64,000 bases of DNA from Ceriagrion tenellum (Eukaryota > Arthropoda > Insecta > Odonata > Coenagrionidae): the NCBI GenBank assembly GCA_963169105.1, contig OY720633.1:145969200-146033199 (forward strand), in the 5' to 3' direction. The position numbers and the translations under genes are program-made. Shown one piece after another: positions 48,201 to 57,844 of this stretch. The notes under the pieces were generated by a model. That model did no database searches. It had not been told where the DNA came from and saw only the letters and a list, made by a program, of their open reading frames with translations. Numbering within the stretch: the stretch's first letter is position 1; each line of letters opens with the position of its first letter.

Positions 48201-51200
48201 GCAGAACTAAGGGGTAAACCAGCTAAAACATATCTATATTCTCAGGAATTTCAATGAATATTATTCTAATAATTTCAAAAATAGATTAAAAACAAAATCC
48301 AAGGCTAAAAATTTATACAATTTTCAATTCAATGTCAAACCTTTTTTCTTAATTTCAATATCCCACAAAAGACCTCTATTAAACTTTCTCTTCCTGCTTC
48401 AAGTCCAACCATCCATTTGTCTACTTAACTCCTGAGTGAAATTTCATGCAGTTAAGGGCCTAAGGCCTTCAATCCAGTCAAAACAATTACATTTGTTAAC
48501 AGAGGCAACCTTTCAAACTCATCACTCCATACTTTTTTCATTTTGTGTCATAAAATGAACCAGTTCCAAAATTGTGACATGTAGACATAGACAAAATCTT
48601 AAGCACTAAAAAACATTCTTTAGAGGAATTTTTTGGCATTCCAAAACTCTCACTAAATATGTACAAGTGACAAGTCAGTAATATGATTACAGCATCAAAT
48701 AAAATTGTTCTCTTATGCTAAATCTGTCAAATTTATTAGTGGATCTATTCATTCTTCAGAGAGTTGACTTATTTTATCTAATAAATGTAAGTAACCAGGT
48801 AGTAACTGCTTCAAAATCAACCTTGGCAAGCCAGAGCATAGCAACAAGGGCTACAAACAGTTTCTTGCATCATTAGAATAACTTTTCCTGAGATAAAGTG
48901 AGACATATGATATGATAAAATACATATTAAATCCATATAAATCTTGAGAAAATCATTTATATACATCATATTATTTCACTGCTGAACTGTAACAAGGCCC
49001 CTAGTATTTGTTCTTAACTACAACCTTCGGTCAATTAACATTCATGTACTTTCTGATTCCTTCTGGTACATTTTATGTTGCCATCCTGAACCGAAGTAGT
49101 ATGGATTCAAACAGATTCCAGTTGATGTCAATCTAATAGTCAGACTTCTATTGAAATGATCTTATTGTGATCATGAGAGAACTACTACACTTTTCTTTCA
49201 ACTTTTGGCCCGTAAAATCCTATTCCTGTACCTAGAGTAATTTAATCTTAGCCATTTTGTATTATGCCCATCTGTAGAACCTATTAACTCCATTATTAAC
49301 CCTTAGAAAAGACAAAGTTAAATTTGGTGGGATATTCATGATACAGGCCTCTGCTAAGAATGCATTACCTTATAATTGTAGTGCAAAACATTAGCATGGT
49401 GAACCAATGAAGACGGTAATGTGAAAATTATGCAGCACGATAAAACCGAAGTTTTACAATGCCTTCAATGTTAGGCGTAAATCTTCCTGTAGCAAAAAAT
49501 TTAGTTCTTTAAAAACAAAATGAAATATTTTCGGTCTATCAGTTCAACACACAATAAATATGGCAGGTTTAAAGACAAGCAGTGCATGTGTTGGCTTTGA
49601 AAATGCAATGGAGGTAATGACAGCGGTGGTCAGTAGCGCCATGTGGATAATTGCAAATGAAACTTTACGTGAGCATCAACCATAAAATCTCTTTGGATAT
49701 ACATATATTTGATGATATGAAGTTTGACACAAATTAAAACATCTCAGTAGTACAACAGCATAAAGATCATTAATTTCAAGGTGAGATTTCAAATGATTTT
49801 ACATTGAACACCAAAGAGTTTACAGCCATATAGAATCTATGACAGCTATATAACTAGCATTTGAATCTTTTTGGAAGGGACTTGATTGAACTTTGAATTT
49901 TGGTTTTGATAACATTTTTATCAAATCCTCACACCCTGACCACATCATTAGTACAAGTGAATACAAACAAACTTTGTGATACCACGCATATTTGAATTAA
50001 CATTACTTTTCCAAAATAATTTCCCAACAACATTCAAAGACTTAACAAATTTTCCTAAGAATTAATTAACTTTGAGGCTCCCTCTGATTTTCTCATTTAA
50101 GTTCCCTGATTACAGTAACAAAAGCTGTATCTAAATTTTTAGCATTCTAGGTATATGCCTGCTGAAGTATGATGCTGGGAAGATGCAGATGATAGCATTT
50201 CAGCACACTCTGAAGATAGATTAATAGATTTTTGGCGCCTTTAGAAAAAAGGAAGCACATAATTTGTATCCACAGAGCACAAACTATACAAAAAGCAACA
50301 GACATCAGAGAGTATTTACACTTGAATCGCATCAATGTTGACTACTTCTGTCAGCAGATAGGTGAATCATGATTACTTTGCTCAATTATTAAATATGTGA
50401 CTTTCCTCAAGTTTTGTGGTCTGAAACTCCACTGGTATTTCAACATCAAAGACAAATCAAATCATGAGCACAATTCATTCAAAAACCCTATCTTGACATC
50501 ACCTCACGCAAGCTCCAATAAACTACTAATAGAAATCTCCGTAGACTTCACAGCTAACTCAAAATAGAGAATAAGACGGATTATGCTCATTCAATAGTAT
50601 ATGTATTGGGCATAAAAGCCTGCTATGATTGAAACACTGATTTCCACTCAGTGACTAAAATATGGCATCGATGGGCTCAGCTCAAATTTGGATGGGTGAA
50701 CCTACGGACGGATCATGCTCATTCAATACTATATGTTGTTGGGCATAAGCCTGCTAAAATTGAATCACTGATTTCCACTTAGTGACTGAAATTTGGCATC
50801 GTTGGGCTCAGCTCCAATTTGGATGGGTGATCCTACGGTTCCCTTGGGTGCCATTGCCCTTATCCTCAATTAGCAGACAGTTTGAAATGACCTCGGCTGT
50901 CTAAGTACATTCTTCTAAAGTACTACTACTGCCAGAATCAAGAAATTCCTTGGTCACACCCCACCTTACATGCAACTGTTCATGTAGGAAAAGTACTAAA
51001 AGCCCTCAACATGGTTATAAGCTACCACCAATTACTGTCACTTCATCAATACCACCTGTCCAAATGCCTAAGGATAACAGCCAAATGAAGTTTGATACAT
51101 GACGACCTAATTCAAATGATGCAAGTGATCATATCTCCTAAATTAATGAAGCAAAACTATGTCACCAGATACAGGGAAAGTGAAACTTATCTCAAAGCTG

Positions 51201-54200
51201 AACACCTTACAAGTATTATCATTTCTTGTATGCTGATTTCCTTTCAACTTATAAGCCTGAAGAAACTTTATTGCATGAGGTCCAAATTTTAACTCGGTAT
51301 AATTCATCTTAGATTAGATGACAATTCTTTTAATCCTTCATGAGAATAACACAACAAAAGCATACACAAAGTAAAAAAAAAATAACTCACTGATGAACAA
51401 TCAATTTATGACACATTACAAAATTTGTAATAACATTAAAAATCCATAACAGATTCCACAATGAAACAAAACATTTCATTATAATTTTTTCCAAGTCAAA
51501 AATGTAAGAAAGACAAAACTTATCACATAAAAAAATAAATTAAGTATTTGTTCACATATTTTTACAAAGAAAATAATGCAAGCAAATACTTTCAATCAAA
51601 TAATACTTTTCTGAAAAAAATGTACAAAAATGCAAGCATCTTATTCAGTTGAAACGCATACAACATGTGCAGCACAATTAATGGCCAGGCATTCGCAGAA
51701 TTTCATTTTTTTTTAAATTAACTGTTAGTTCCTGATGTGGATAGGGAACACTTAGCAGAAAATATGACGAAACTTAAATTAGTTAAAAATGTTATTAGTA
51801 AATATAGTAATTGGCACACATGAAATCTCACAAACACTGCATTTTTATACATTAATTATTTACACTGATAATTTTCCCACAATGCTGCTGTAAGGCTTTC
51901 ACAGGTACTTAATTAATTTTTTAGCATTTATTAATGATACTTCAATAGGCTAGGATAAAATATAAATATAATGGTACGTTAACACACTAAATTAGCATTA
52001 CAAAAAAGGAAATGAGAAATAAAAGAAGTGAAGCCAATAAAGACATCAAAGCACATGTATTTCTACAGTGAGCACTAAATGCATAAAAAGTAAACATCAT
52101 GCTTTGGACCAAAACATGATGTTTACTAGTCAATTTATGGTACAAATGAGGTAGAAGAAATTATAGCATGCACTAATGATTAAAATTTCATCATAAACCA
52201 CTTCAATGCTTTGGAAAAGCATATTTCTACATGAAAAGGCATATTCATTGCATTACTTTCATAGCAAATATTTTAGTGTTTATTTTAACATACTCTTAAC
52301 CATTAACTTTGGCTTGGTGAAGTAACAACCTCCAACATTATATTTCATTTATTAAGAGTAATGCCACTGGTTTCTGGACAGAATGGGAAGTATGATAAGG
52401 TGGAGAGTCACAATGTAGCTTTAAGTAGAGCAGAACTACAGCAATCTGTCCTGGTTCAAATTATCCGCCCTTAAAATTACTAGGTATGTTTGTTTTTATT
52501 TAAATATGCCTCGCAAAAATAAATCCCACAACTTGAACCTTTGTATTGTAAAATATACTTGATAGTCAAATAAAATTTCAGCCCTCTTTGATAACATTAT
52601 TCGTGAATTGGGAGGACATTCAGCTGTAAAAGGGTTAAACAAAATCTTGAAAAAAAAGAAAATGGAGTTGATGAACTCTCCTAGTATACTCGTGAGAGAA
52701 AAAACATTACAGAAAGTGTAGCAGTCTGAAGAAAGTAAACTAGTGGAAACATACAGAGAGAGAATTGTAGTATTAAAAAGGTGAGAATACACACTGAGTG
52801 AGCCAAGATAAAAAGGAGTCAAGCAAATTGAAAGCAGAATATTCTAAAATGAGAAATGCAGCAAAATCCTCCAAGAGAAAAATCAAACTAATCATAAACC
52901 ACATGCTTCCCTCATAATCCTTTTCATCCATTTTAAGAGCAATAATAAATGCATCCACACATTCAAGAAACAATATTATCATCATAGAGGAAACACCAGA
53001 GCACTTTCCAGCATCTTTTGCCATAAAAGGCAGGAGCATGCAGGTCCCTATCAATGTAACATATCAAAACTCAACTCTGATTTCAAGCACAACTTTCAAC
53101 CTAGAAATAAAGGCGATCAGAAAAGACATCGCTTTCCAGTTTCCATTCAACATTCACATTTATGCTTTATTATAGTCGACATAAGTACTGCAGCAGTTTC
53201 AATGTAACTACCATAAAACAGAAAGTCTAGAACAGGATATTAAGGCCATTGCCTTTTGATGCCTACCAGAATTTTTAAGAAACAATGGATAATCCTCTCA
53301 GAAAATTTATCAGTAAAATTGATCTCTGGCCCAGCTATTTTATTGCTATGATCATCTGTTCAAAAGTACCTAAAGTGATCACACTAAAAAAATCAACACA
53401 AAAGCATACTAATAGGATGATTAGGTGAGACCAGAGAAAATTTGTTCAGAAAAACAATGCATAGAAAAATATGTCTCATTTTTAAACTTCCTACATTTAC
53501 TTTCTCCACAGCAGACTCTCAACAGAAAAATACAAGCAAATTTAAACACCAGCCTTAATCCTAATGGAGCACGAAAAGATAACTACAAAGTGGAAAGAAG
53601 AAATAAATTAAAATGTAAACAAGGCTAAATGATCATATGCTAGTTTATTCCACAACAGTTCCTATTACTCTTTTCCTCAAAAGAAATTTTAGAAAAGTAA
53701 TTCCAGCCTTGTGGAACAATGAATATAAACATCAATTTTAATGCAAGCAAACTCATTGGAATTACAAGGTTTTCTAATAAAATTAACTCATGCAACAAAA
53801 CTAACCTTCTTGCTCCTTCTTTGAAACTGCAGCCATTTCCAACTCATCTTCATCACTTGATATGCCCTTTGGTCCCACCTGGCCAACTGTGGTCACACCT
53901 GTTTCACTTCCATCAACTGCTACACCTGCACCAGCCCCTGAGATTGAGAGGCGTGCCGCTGGCATTGGAGAAGGTAATTCACCCCATTTCCATGAGGGAC
54001 GCTGCTCTTTGGTTGCCCCCATTGCGGAACGATCAGCCAATACTCCTACCAACTCCCCATCACTCTCTGTCTGCGTGCTAATGCTGTGGCGCTGCTGCAC
54101 TTCAAACTCTGAGTCTGATCGAACTGGTGATCCAGACCGAGAGTTTGGGCGGCTACAGGAAGAAGAAAAGACAAATGCAAAAAATGTTATAAAACATAGC

Positions 54201-57200
54201 CAATGGCATTGACAGAAAATTATGAGCTGATAATATAATAGAAAATAAACAGCTAATAATGGTGAAGATGAATGCATATTCCTAGCATGCACCCACACAT
54301 CATGCGAGCCAAATCTCCGATTTTCCAGGATATCATTCCACATTTTTACTCACAGTGAAGTTAATCTGAGGCATCCTTAGCATACATATATTCATGCCAT
54401 CCCTCAAACTTCAAAACACTTCACATCTAAGGGAAGACACAGCTCTAACTGTTCAGCCCCTATCCTTCTAACTTCACCCTGAAAGCACAGTAATGGGACA
54501 TCTAATGTGCTAACATTAAAATCATTATTTGTTCCACTGGTATTGGCATGTTTTGGTAAATCATTGGTAATCTCCCATTCCCTTATTAAGGGCATGTAAT
54601 ATAAGGACACAGCAAGTGTTGTTTGAATTCTCCTGATGATTCACACAGAACCAGGATTGAAACACAACATTATTTAGAAATGGACAATGCTCAGTAAATC
54701 CTAATAGCATCATTTTTTATTGACACGAAGAAATGAACAACAAGCCAATCACACAAAATCATGCCAAGTCATACTCATCATAAGTATAGCAACATATGCA
54801 ATCCATTATGACACATACTCGTCTAACATGCAGCAGAAAGATTTATCTTTTATTCCATGAGCTGACTCCCCACCCCATGATTTCCTTGAGCAATGATACT
54901 TTTCACCCAACTACACCCAGTACTTTTTCGCTGGTTTTCCTATTGCACATTTTCCTATCCTTCTCTAGATCCACAACTTACATCTATTCGCATAATCCCC
55001 CTCTAAGGCCACATTAGTGACCAAATATAATTTCACACTCCACATCAAGCACACTAAAATAATAAGGGTTAGACTCGACACCAACCTGCAACCTGGAGTA
55101 GCTTCTGTGTCACTGAAGAAGTGGAAGTCAGAAGGAAGCCTCGTCACTTCTGCACTTGGAGTTTTCTCAGGAGGAGCCTGAGGGGAGGGAGGAGGTGGTT
55201 CCTGAATGCCATCCACATCATCCATGGGAAACATGCCATCAGGGGATCTGGTACCCTGTTGCCTCTCCCTCACGGCCTCCTCCTGCTCATTAGTCCAACC
55301 GCTCCGTGATTCATTCTGCTGTTGCAGGGCTTGTGCTGCTGCCATGGCTGCCTTCTTTTTCATTGTTGACTTGCGCCTGCGCTTGCGTTTTCCCCCTGAG
55401 TTCCCTATGATTGGCACTGCTGCAGGTGCCGTAGACTCCTCCTCAACGACTTTTGCACTGCCTCCCTCAGCTTCTTCAGTGGCTCTACCATTGCTCACTT
55501 CAGACTCGGATTTGCTGTTGATGGGGCAAAAGTCAGGAGCTGGCACCAACCCGTCAACCACTCCTGCCGAGAAGGTCGGGGCTACAGGAAGACTAGAAAC
55601 ACTGTCCTTGGCCCCTTCACTCAACCCCTTTTCTTCCATTACTTCGCCTTGTGTCCACAGGGGACCATCATCTGAGGGGGTAATATCCTCGAGGGTCTCT
55701 TGCTTCACCTCATCAGCTGCATCGCCTTCAAAGGAGGCCCTGCCTCCTCCGAGATGCTGATGCATATGGTAACCTTCGATGGGAATGGGCGAGCAGGCCA
55801 AATGCGGTGGGAAGTCTGCTTCCTCTCCTTCAGCAACACCTTCCACAAAGAAGGCTTCACCGGAATCTCCCAGCTTCATGTGGATATCAACTGCTTCTCC
55901 ATTGATTTCTATGTCAACCTGGAGGGAAAAATTCATAAGTTAGAAATTTGATGATCCCATAAATACTGAAGATTGAGTTTAAGATTAAATTCACATACAA
56001 ATAAACAAACTGTGGCACATCACATGAAACTCCATTAATGAACAAGTCCAGATTCCAGAGTGGGGATCTCAAAACTCAATCAAAACATCTTCTAGAGCAT
56101 TGGACCAATAAGGTTGTGCTTCCAAGCCAATTTCATGATCTGTCATTGGTACTCTCTTTTTAATTTTCCAAGTAAGGTGCATTAGCTAACAAAGTACTTA
56201 ACCTCTTGAAGTGAATGCCACTTCCAACACTATCCACACTGCCAACCAAAAGACATGCTTTCCTCCGATGCTTTCCACCAATCGAAGCAGACATGCCCTT
56301 CCCCTAATTCCAATAATAAGACCACAAAAGGCTAAAACAATATCTATCAAGACTGTGGGATCAAGGAAAGCTGGGTATCTAAAATTTAACTGTATGAAAC
56401 TGGGAAGACCTACTTTTTCAGATGCAGCAAGAAATTTAATTGACAATTCAAAAGAATTGCTTCAACTCAGCTTAAGTGTGTGACCACACACAACGTGCTC
56501 TGACTTTAATCTCAGATATGTTCTTCATGAGTGTGATTTGGTAAATCAATAGGTTAATTGCTCAAAGGAGAAATCCTACACTGTAGCGCAATGAAACCTA
56601 TTTAAAATTCTATCAAAGCAATCTCTCAGTGAAACTTTATTTGCAGAAATATTACTAAGATTTACGACACTTCCATAACTAAAGGTAACAGTAAAGCTTG
56701 TCAAACCTTGTAAATATAACATCACCATCAAAGATAGAACATTAAAATGGCATTATATGAGGAAACCATAATCAGTGACAAAATAATGTGGAATGTACAA
56801 AGCGAGAAATTGTATCATATTTTACGAATATGAATAATACGATGTAATTACATTACATCGTTAATTACTATTGAAAACCCTAAGGATAATGAGTGCCTAG
56901 GGAAATGCTGCAGAAGCTAACGAACTCGGATAAATGTCCTGATCGGTGCCTAGCCATCAAGGGGCGGTGTATTTTATTAAAATAATCTTTCGGCTGATGA
57001 TAACAGCTCTTCACTAATGTTTTACCCTTAAAAAGTGAATATAATAGAAGGATTATTTTTCACGAGGAGAATATATTGACATTTACAATTTGTGGCAGAG
57101 TATAAAGAAAAAAGTCGCAAATTCTCAACCTATAAAATTATTTCCAATTTTGTATGAGTAATGTTTGCATAAGAATGACAACATTCATGCTTAAAGATCT

Positions 57201-57844
57201 TAAATTTTTAACCAAAGGAAATTTTGGCCCACTCTATTAGACAATACAAAGGGCCAAGTAGAATGCATAAATATGGCAAAGAGGAAGTGTATTTGGCAGT
57301 GGTAGGCCCTAGTAGAAAACTTAAAACATATATCGAGCGCATTTCTCAACGAATATTCCATGACTTATTAGCAACAGAGAAACACATGCAGCAAATATGC
57401 AGAAATATTGACCTTAAAAGGATATCTTATTTACTGACTCGAGTATAAGTCGAACGTAGGTTTTCATTGGCTAAAAAAGTAAGACATTTCTATTCAAACT
57501 CAAATCAACCCTTCAACTTCCAAAATTGGCAGATAGTAAAGGAAAATACACAAATACCCAAAAGTGTTAATTTTTAACATTAATTAATTATTTACTTAAA
57601 ATTTCCGTACTTTTTACAGTAAAAATATTCAATACCAAATATAAGGCATGCTTACCACCTTCTCTCGAGATCTCAAGACACCCATTTTCCCAAACCGCAC
57701 GTGAAATGGTGAACAGGTGAAAGATCCATCAGGTTGTTCCACTACAACCACATCAATGGCTCCTGTTAGTGTAGCTGCATTGATCTCATTGTAGAAGTGT
57801 TTGAAGTTGCTGATGAACTTCCCAATGTAATTCATGCTATTCAT
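24078..57844 (-). CDS. Lpin: Lipin (phosphatidate phosphatase), whole coding span
   Basis: Lipin is a Mg-dependent phosphatidate phosphatase (PA to diacylglycerol) and nuclear coactivator. Coding exons, high to low: 57656-57844, 55086-55918, 53806-54152, 45635-45838, 39827-39992, 39317-39536, 36803-36916, 36363-36586, 35998-36166, 32907-33055, 32227-32354, 31371-31482, 30335-30449, 29175-29278, 24078-24282. All are GT/AG, all phases agree, 3279 nt, 1092 residues. Visible parts: N-Lip at residues 1-110, basic NLS 240-247, WKWGELP at 395-401, GVYLDDL at 490-496, LSLCGG about 584-589, WFSW in exon 7, catalytic DIDGT 865-869 and LGHIL (LxxIL) 876-880. It is longer than human lipin-1 (about 890) mainly through low-complexity linkers. 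A second possible last exon lies at 26335-26440. The protein is expected to cycle between cytosol, ER and nucleus. Confidence 0.96.
25679..25808. mobile_element. 130-bp retro-insertion, Penelope-like motif, with 14-bp target duplication
   Basis: The insert is flanked by identical 14-mers TAAACATTGGAATG (25665-25678 and 25809-25822). Inside it, CTTGAAAATGGAAAACAAG is followed by TTTTCCGAAACGTCGGC. This arrangement (hairpin plus GAAACGTCGG) is widespread in arthropod retroelement tails and, from memory, resembles Penelope-like elements. It sits in lipin between the two candidate last exons. Confidence 0.65.
26326..26331 (-). promoter_or_regulatory. Candidate poly(A) signal of lipin exon 15a
   Basis: A canonical AATAAA on the minus strand begins three bases after the exon 15a stop. 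If used, the 3' UTR would be only a few tens of bases, which is unusual but workable. Confidence 0.4.
26335..26440 (-). CDS. Lpin: Lipin alternative terminal exon 15a (proximal, truncating)
   Basis: After acceptor TTTTATTTTCACAG|C, one base completes Ser. YSGQSYIVDDLFPPLNK follows, then a short unrelated tail ending SLE and TGA (26335-26337). This gives a 1059-residue isoform. The first 16 or so codons are homologous to exon 15b, in the same phase, but the conserved F.NF.(Y/F)WR.P tail is absent. An AATAAA (26326-26331) starts three bases after the stop. A GTAAGA donor at 26269-26274 downstream would alternatively make this a stop-containing cassette exon. Its reading frame, site quality and preserved SYIVD..FPPL core argue for real use; no transcript evidence is available here. 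Confidence 0.7.
29175..29278 (-). CDS. Lpin: Lipin exon 14 (last common exon)
   Basis: This exon encodes residues 991-1024 plus two bases (TC), with acceptor ATTTTACTTGCAG|GAT and donor TCC TC|GTAAGT. DVWAYRAVGIPIVRIFTI and NHKGELKHEL correspond to human DVYSYKQVGVSLNRIFTV and NPKGELVQEH. Its phase-2 end fits both downstream candidate last exons (26440 and 24282). Confidence 0.95.
30335..30449 (-). CDS. Lpin: Lipin exon 13 (C-Lip)
   Basis: This exon encodes residues 952-990, with acceptor TTTTTAATTAAG|G and donor AAT|GTAAGT, phase 0. EVIEKKPEEFKISCLKDIQ and KPFYAGYGNK match human EVIEKKPEKFKVQCLTDIK and EPFYAAFGNR almost residue for residue. Confidence 0.96.
31371..31482 (-). CDS. Lpin: Lipin exon 12 (C-Lip)
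   Basis: This exon encodes residues 915-951 plus two bases, with acceptor TCTACTTTTAG|GC and donor CACAG|GTTAGT. QARITREYLKSIKQGD, LPEGPLLLNP and SLISALHR match human ADMTRGYLHWV, LPQGPLLLSP and SLFSALHR. Confidence 0.96.
32227..32354 (-). CDS. Lpin: Lipin exon 11 (LxxIL motif)
   Basis: This exon encodes residues 872-914 plus one base, with acceptor TTCTATCAAAG|G and donor ATTG|GTGAGT. SDVLGHILPIVGKDW carries LGHIL, the LxxIL coactivator motif of lipins. NNGYRLLYLSARAIG follows, matching human QNGYKFLYCSARAIG. Confidence 0.96.
32907..33055 (-). CDS. Lpin: Lipin exon 10 (catalytic DIDGT)
   Basis: This exon encodes residues 823-871 plus two bases, with acceptor GTTTCTTTCAG|GAA and donor ACAAA|GTAAGT. 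SLKLKEGANEVMFSVTTAYQ and WRFDDKIVVSDIDGTIT are the start of C-Lip. DIDGT (residues 865-869; 32915-32929) is the HAD-family DxDxT motif whose first Asp is the nucleophile, so the enzyme should be active. Confidence 0.97.
33163..34700. mobile_element. 1.5-kb non-autonomous hAT-like element
   Basis: The left end is TAGAGATGAGACAAAATG and the right end is the inverse of TAGAGGTTGGCCATACTG. Subterminal repeats of GAACAGTTC type occur at both ends. The flanking octamers ATATGAAG (33155-33162) and ATGTGAAG (34701-34708) match 7 of 8 and fit the hAT preference nTnnnnAn. No transposase frame is visible. It sits in the lipin intron between exons 10 and 9. Confidence 0.75.
33485..33552 (+). repeat. Short direct repeat inside the hAT-like element
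   Basis: A 22-base word beginning CAGCATGCTCAATAGAGTTC occurs at 33485-33506 and 33531-33552, a period of 46 bases. It is an internal duplication within the hAT-like element. Confidence 0.7.
35330..35536 (+). mobile_element. tRNA-derived SINE family C with long internal hairpin
   Basis: A perfect B box GGTTCGAGTCC (35388-35398) lies after a GC-rich head (GGCCCCGATGGCGGCAAGG). The 3' part folds into a hairpin of TTCTGTTGGTCC...GTCCCTGGAA with its inverse (35444-35524). The outer ends TTTGCCGG and CCGGCAAA are mutual inverses, and an A-rich tail follows. It lies in the lipin intron between exons 10 and 9, next to the hAT-like element. Confidence 0.75.
35998..36166 (-). CDS. Lpin: Lipin exon 9 (KTLRLSSDQ)
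   Basis: This exon encodes residues 766-822, with acceptor TACTTAATACAG|G and donor ATA|GTAAGT, phase 0. A serine/acidic patch (SGSNSSDDSDGG) is followed by KYRKTLRLSSDQI, equivalent to human SYKKTLRLTSEQL, just before the catalytic domain. It was found by homology, as it is broken up in the raw open frames. Confidence 0.93.
36363..36586 (-). CDS. Lpin: Lipin exon 8 (variable linker)
   Basis: This exon encodes residues 692-765 plus two bases, with acceptor TTTTTATCAAG|GGT and donor AAAGA|GTAAGT. The peptide is Ser/Thr/Glu-rich (ETATLITEGSSADIK, ESLEWSGAETGIATQ) and has no recognisable motif. It is accepted because it has valid sites, the right phases and lies in the variable stretch present in all lipins. 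Skipping it would shift the frame, so it is probably constitutive. Confidence 0.82.
36803..36916 (-). CDS. Lpin: Lipin exon 7 (WFSW)
   Basis: This exon encodes residues 654-691 and is phase 0 at both ends (TTTTCCTATTCAG|GCC, AAAAAG|GTATCT). AMVDALLREYIP and SSWFSWGRSESKK correspond to human TVESIMRDKMP and WWFSWRGR. The tryptophans typical of the lipin middle domain are kept. Confidence 0.94.
39317..39536 (-). CDS. Lpin: Lipin exon 6 (LSLCGG)
   Basis: This exon encodes residues 580-653, with acceptor TTCTTTCAG|G and donor CCG|GTTAGT, phase 0. LSLSLCGGLSE, VSYDDLVSNP and DPALVVRMGGKFYPW, then FQKPLPP, match human SISLCGGLSD, VSYQQFVDNP, DPNLVVKIGSKYYNW and FQKPLPK. Confidence 0.95.
39827..39992 (-). 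CDS. Lpin: Lipin exon 5 (acidic linker)
   Basis: This exon encodes residues 525-579 plus two bases, with acceptor TTGATATTTATAG|AT and donor AGCAA|GTAAGT. The peptide is an acidic and serine-rich linker (REEDEEEDAESGNG, SSLDSDFEDLKQ). It is weakly conserved, but both phases fit the flanking exons exactly. It matches the serine-rich stretch before LSLCGG in other lipins. Confidence 0.9.
39993..45634. other. Lipin intron between exons 5 and 4
   Basis: No exon or nested gene is recognised in this 5.6-kb AT-rich intron. The only structure seen is a loose repeat of ATATGAAATGAGTT-type words at about 43330-44410. Confidence 0.5.
43330..44410 (+). repeat. Degenerate satellite-like repeat (ATGAAATGAGTT words)
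   Basis: Words of the form ATATGAAATGAGTT, GTGAAACAAGTTG, ATATGAAACTAGTTG recur at irregular spacing of roughly 50-70 bases over about 1 kb. The pattern suggests an old minisatellite. Confidence 0.4.
45635..45838 (-). CDS. Lpin: Lipin exon 4 (GVYLDDL, middle domain)
   Basis: This exon encodes residues 457-524, with acceptor CTCACCTTGACAG|AG and donor GCAG|GTAGAA (phase 1). A basic run (MKRSKRMRRHRR) precedes GVYLDDL and LDPEVAALYFP, one of the best-conserved lipin motifs. The exon is isolated by an intron of about 8 kb upstream and one of about 5.6 kb downstream. Confidence 0.95.
45839..53805. other. Lipin intron between exons 4 and 3
   Basis: An 8-kb intron, the longest in the gene. Apart from the tandem duplication at 50577-50838, nothing is recognised. 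Two overlapping hydrophobic minus-strand ORFs at 52496-53054 lack any family resemblance. Confidence 0.5.
50577..50838 (+). repeat. Tandem duplication, two units of about 132 bp
   Basis: Unit 1 (50577-50708) and unit 2 (50709-50838) share CGGAT(T/C)ATGCTCATTCAATA, ACTGATTTCCACT(C/T)AGTGA and ATTTGGATGGGTGA in the same order, with about 10% difference. Both end CCTACGG. Confidence 0.85.
53806..54152 (-). CDS. Lpin: Lipin exon 3 (SRP..SDSE and WKWGELP motifs)
   Basis: This exon encodes residues 341-456. The acceptor TTCTTCCTGTAG|C supplies one base to complete Ser341; the donor GAAG|GTTAGT leaves phase 1. RPNSRSGSPVRSDSE and WKWGELPSP correspond to human SRPSTPKSDSE and LWLWGELP. The tail is acidic (SSDEDELEM). 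The open frame upstream of the acceptor is intron. Confidence 0.94.
55086..55918 (-). CDS. Lpin: Lipin exon 2 (end of N-Lip, NLS, long linker)
   Basis: This is the largest exon, residues 64-340, with acceptor TTTTCCCTCCAG|GTT and donor TGCAG|GTTGGT (phase 2). VDIEINGEAVDIHMKLGDSG completes N-Lip. A basic cluster KRKRRRKS at residues 240-247 (55367-55390) matches the lipin nuclear localisation signal. The remainder is acidic and Pro-rich linker, ending with FHFFSDTEATPG, the Ser-rich segment conserved before the SRP...SDSE motif. Confidence 0.95.
57656..57844 (-). CDS. Lpin: Lipin exon 1 (start; N-Lip domain)
   Basis: This exon encodes residues 1-63. MNYIGKF, TLTGAIDVVVV and CSPFHVRFGKMGVLRSREKV are the near-invariant lipin N-terminus. 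The usual family start is MNY, which is the second Met here (57833-57835). The first in-frame ATG, nine bases upstream (57842-57844, context ATCACCATG), is better placed for initiation and adds MNS. The donor GTG|GTAAGC is phase 0. An acceptor-like TTGAGTATAG about 35 bases upstream suggests a separate 5' untranslated exon. Confidence 0.95.

Noticed and set aside
50577..50838. CRISPR-like array
   Set aside because: Only two long units without spacers in a eukaryotic intron; a simple tandem duplication.
52496..53054. Two overlapping hydrophobic minus-strand ORFs resembling membrane protein pieces
   Set aside because: They lie in an AT-rich lipin intron, match no family, and hydrophobic frames are expected by chance from T-rich codons.
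55206..55760. 184-codon plus-strand ORF
   Set aside because: Antisense shadow of lipin exon 2, whose minus frame is clearly conserved.
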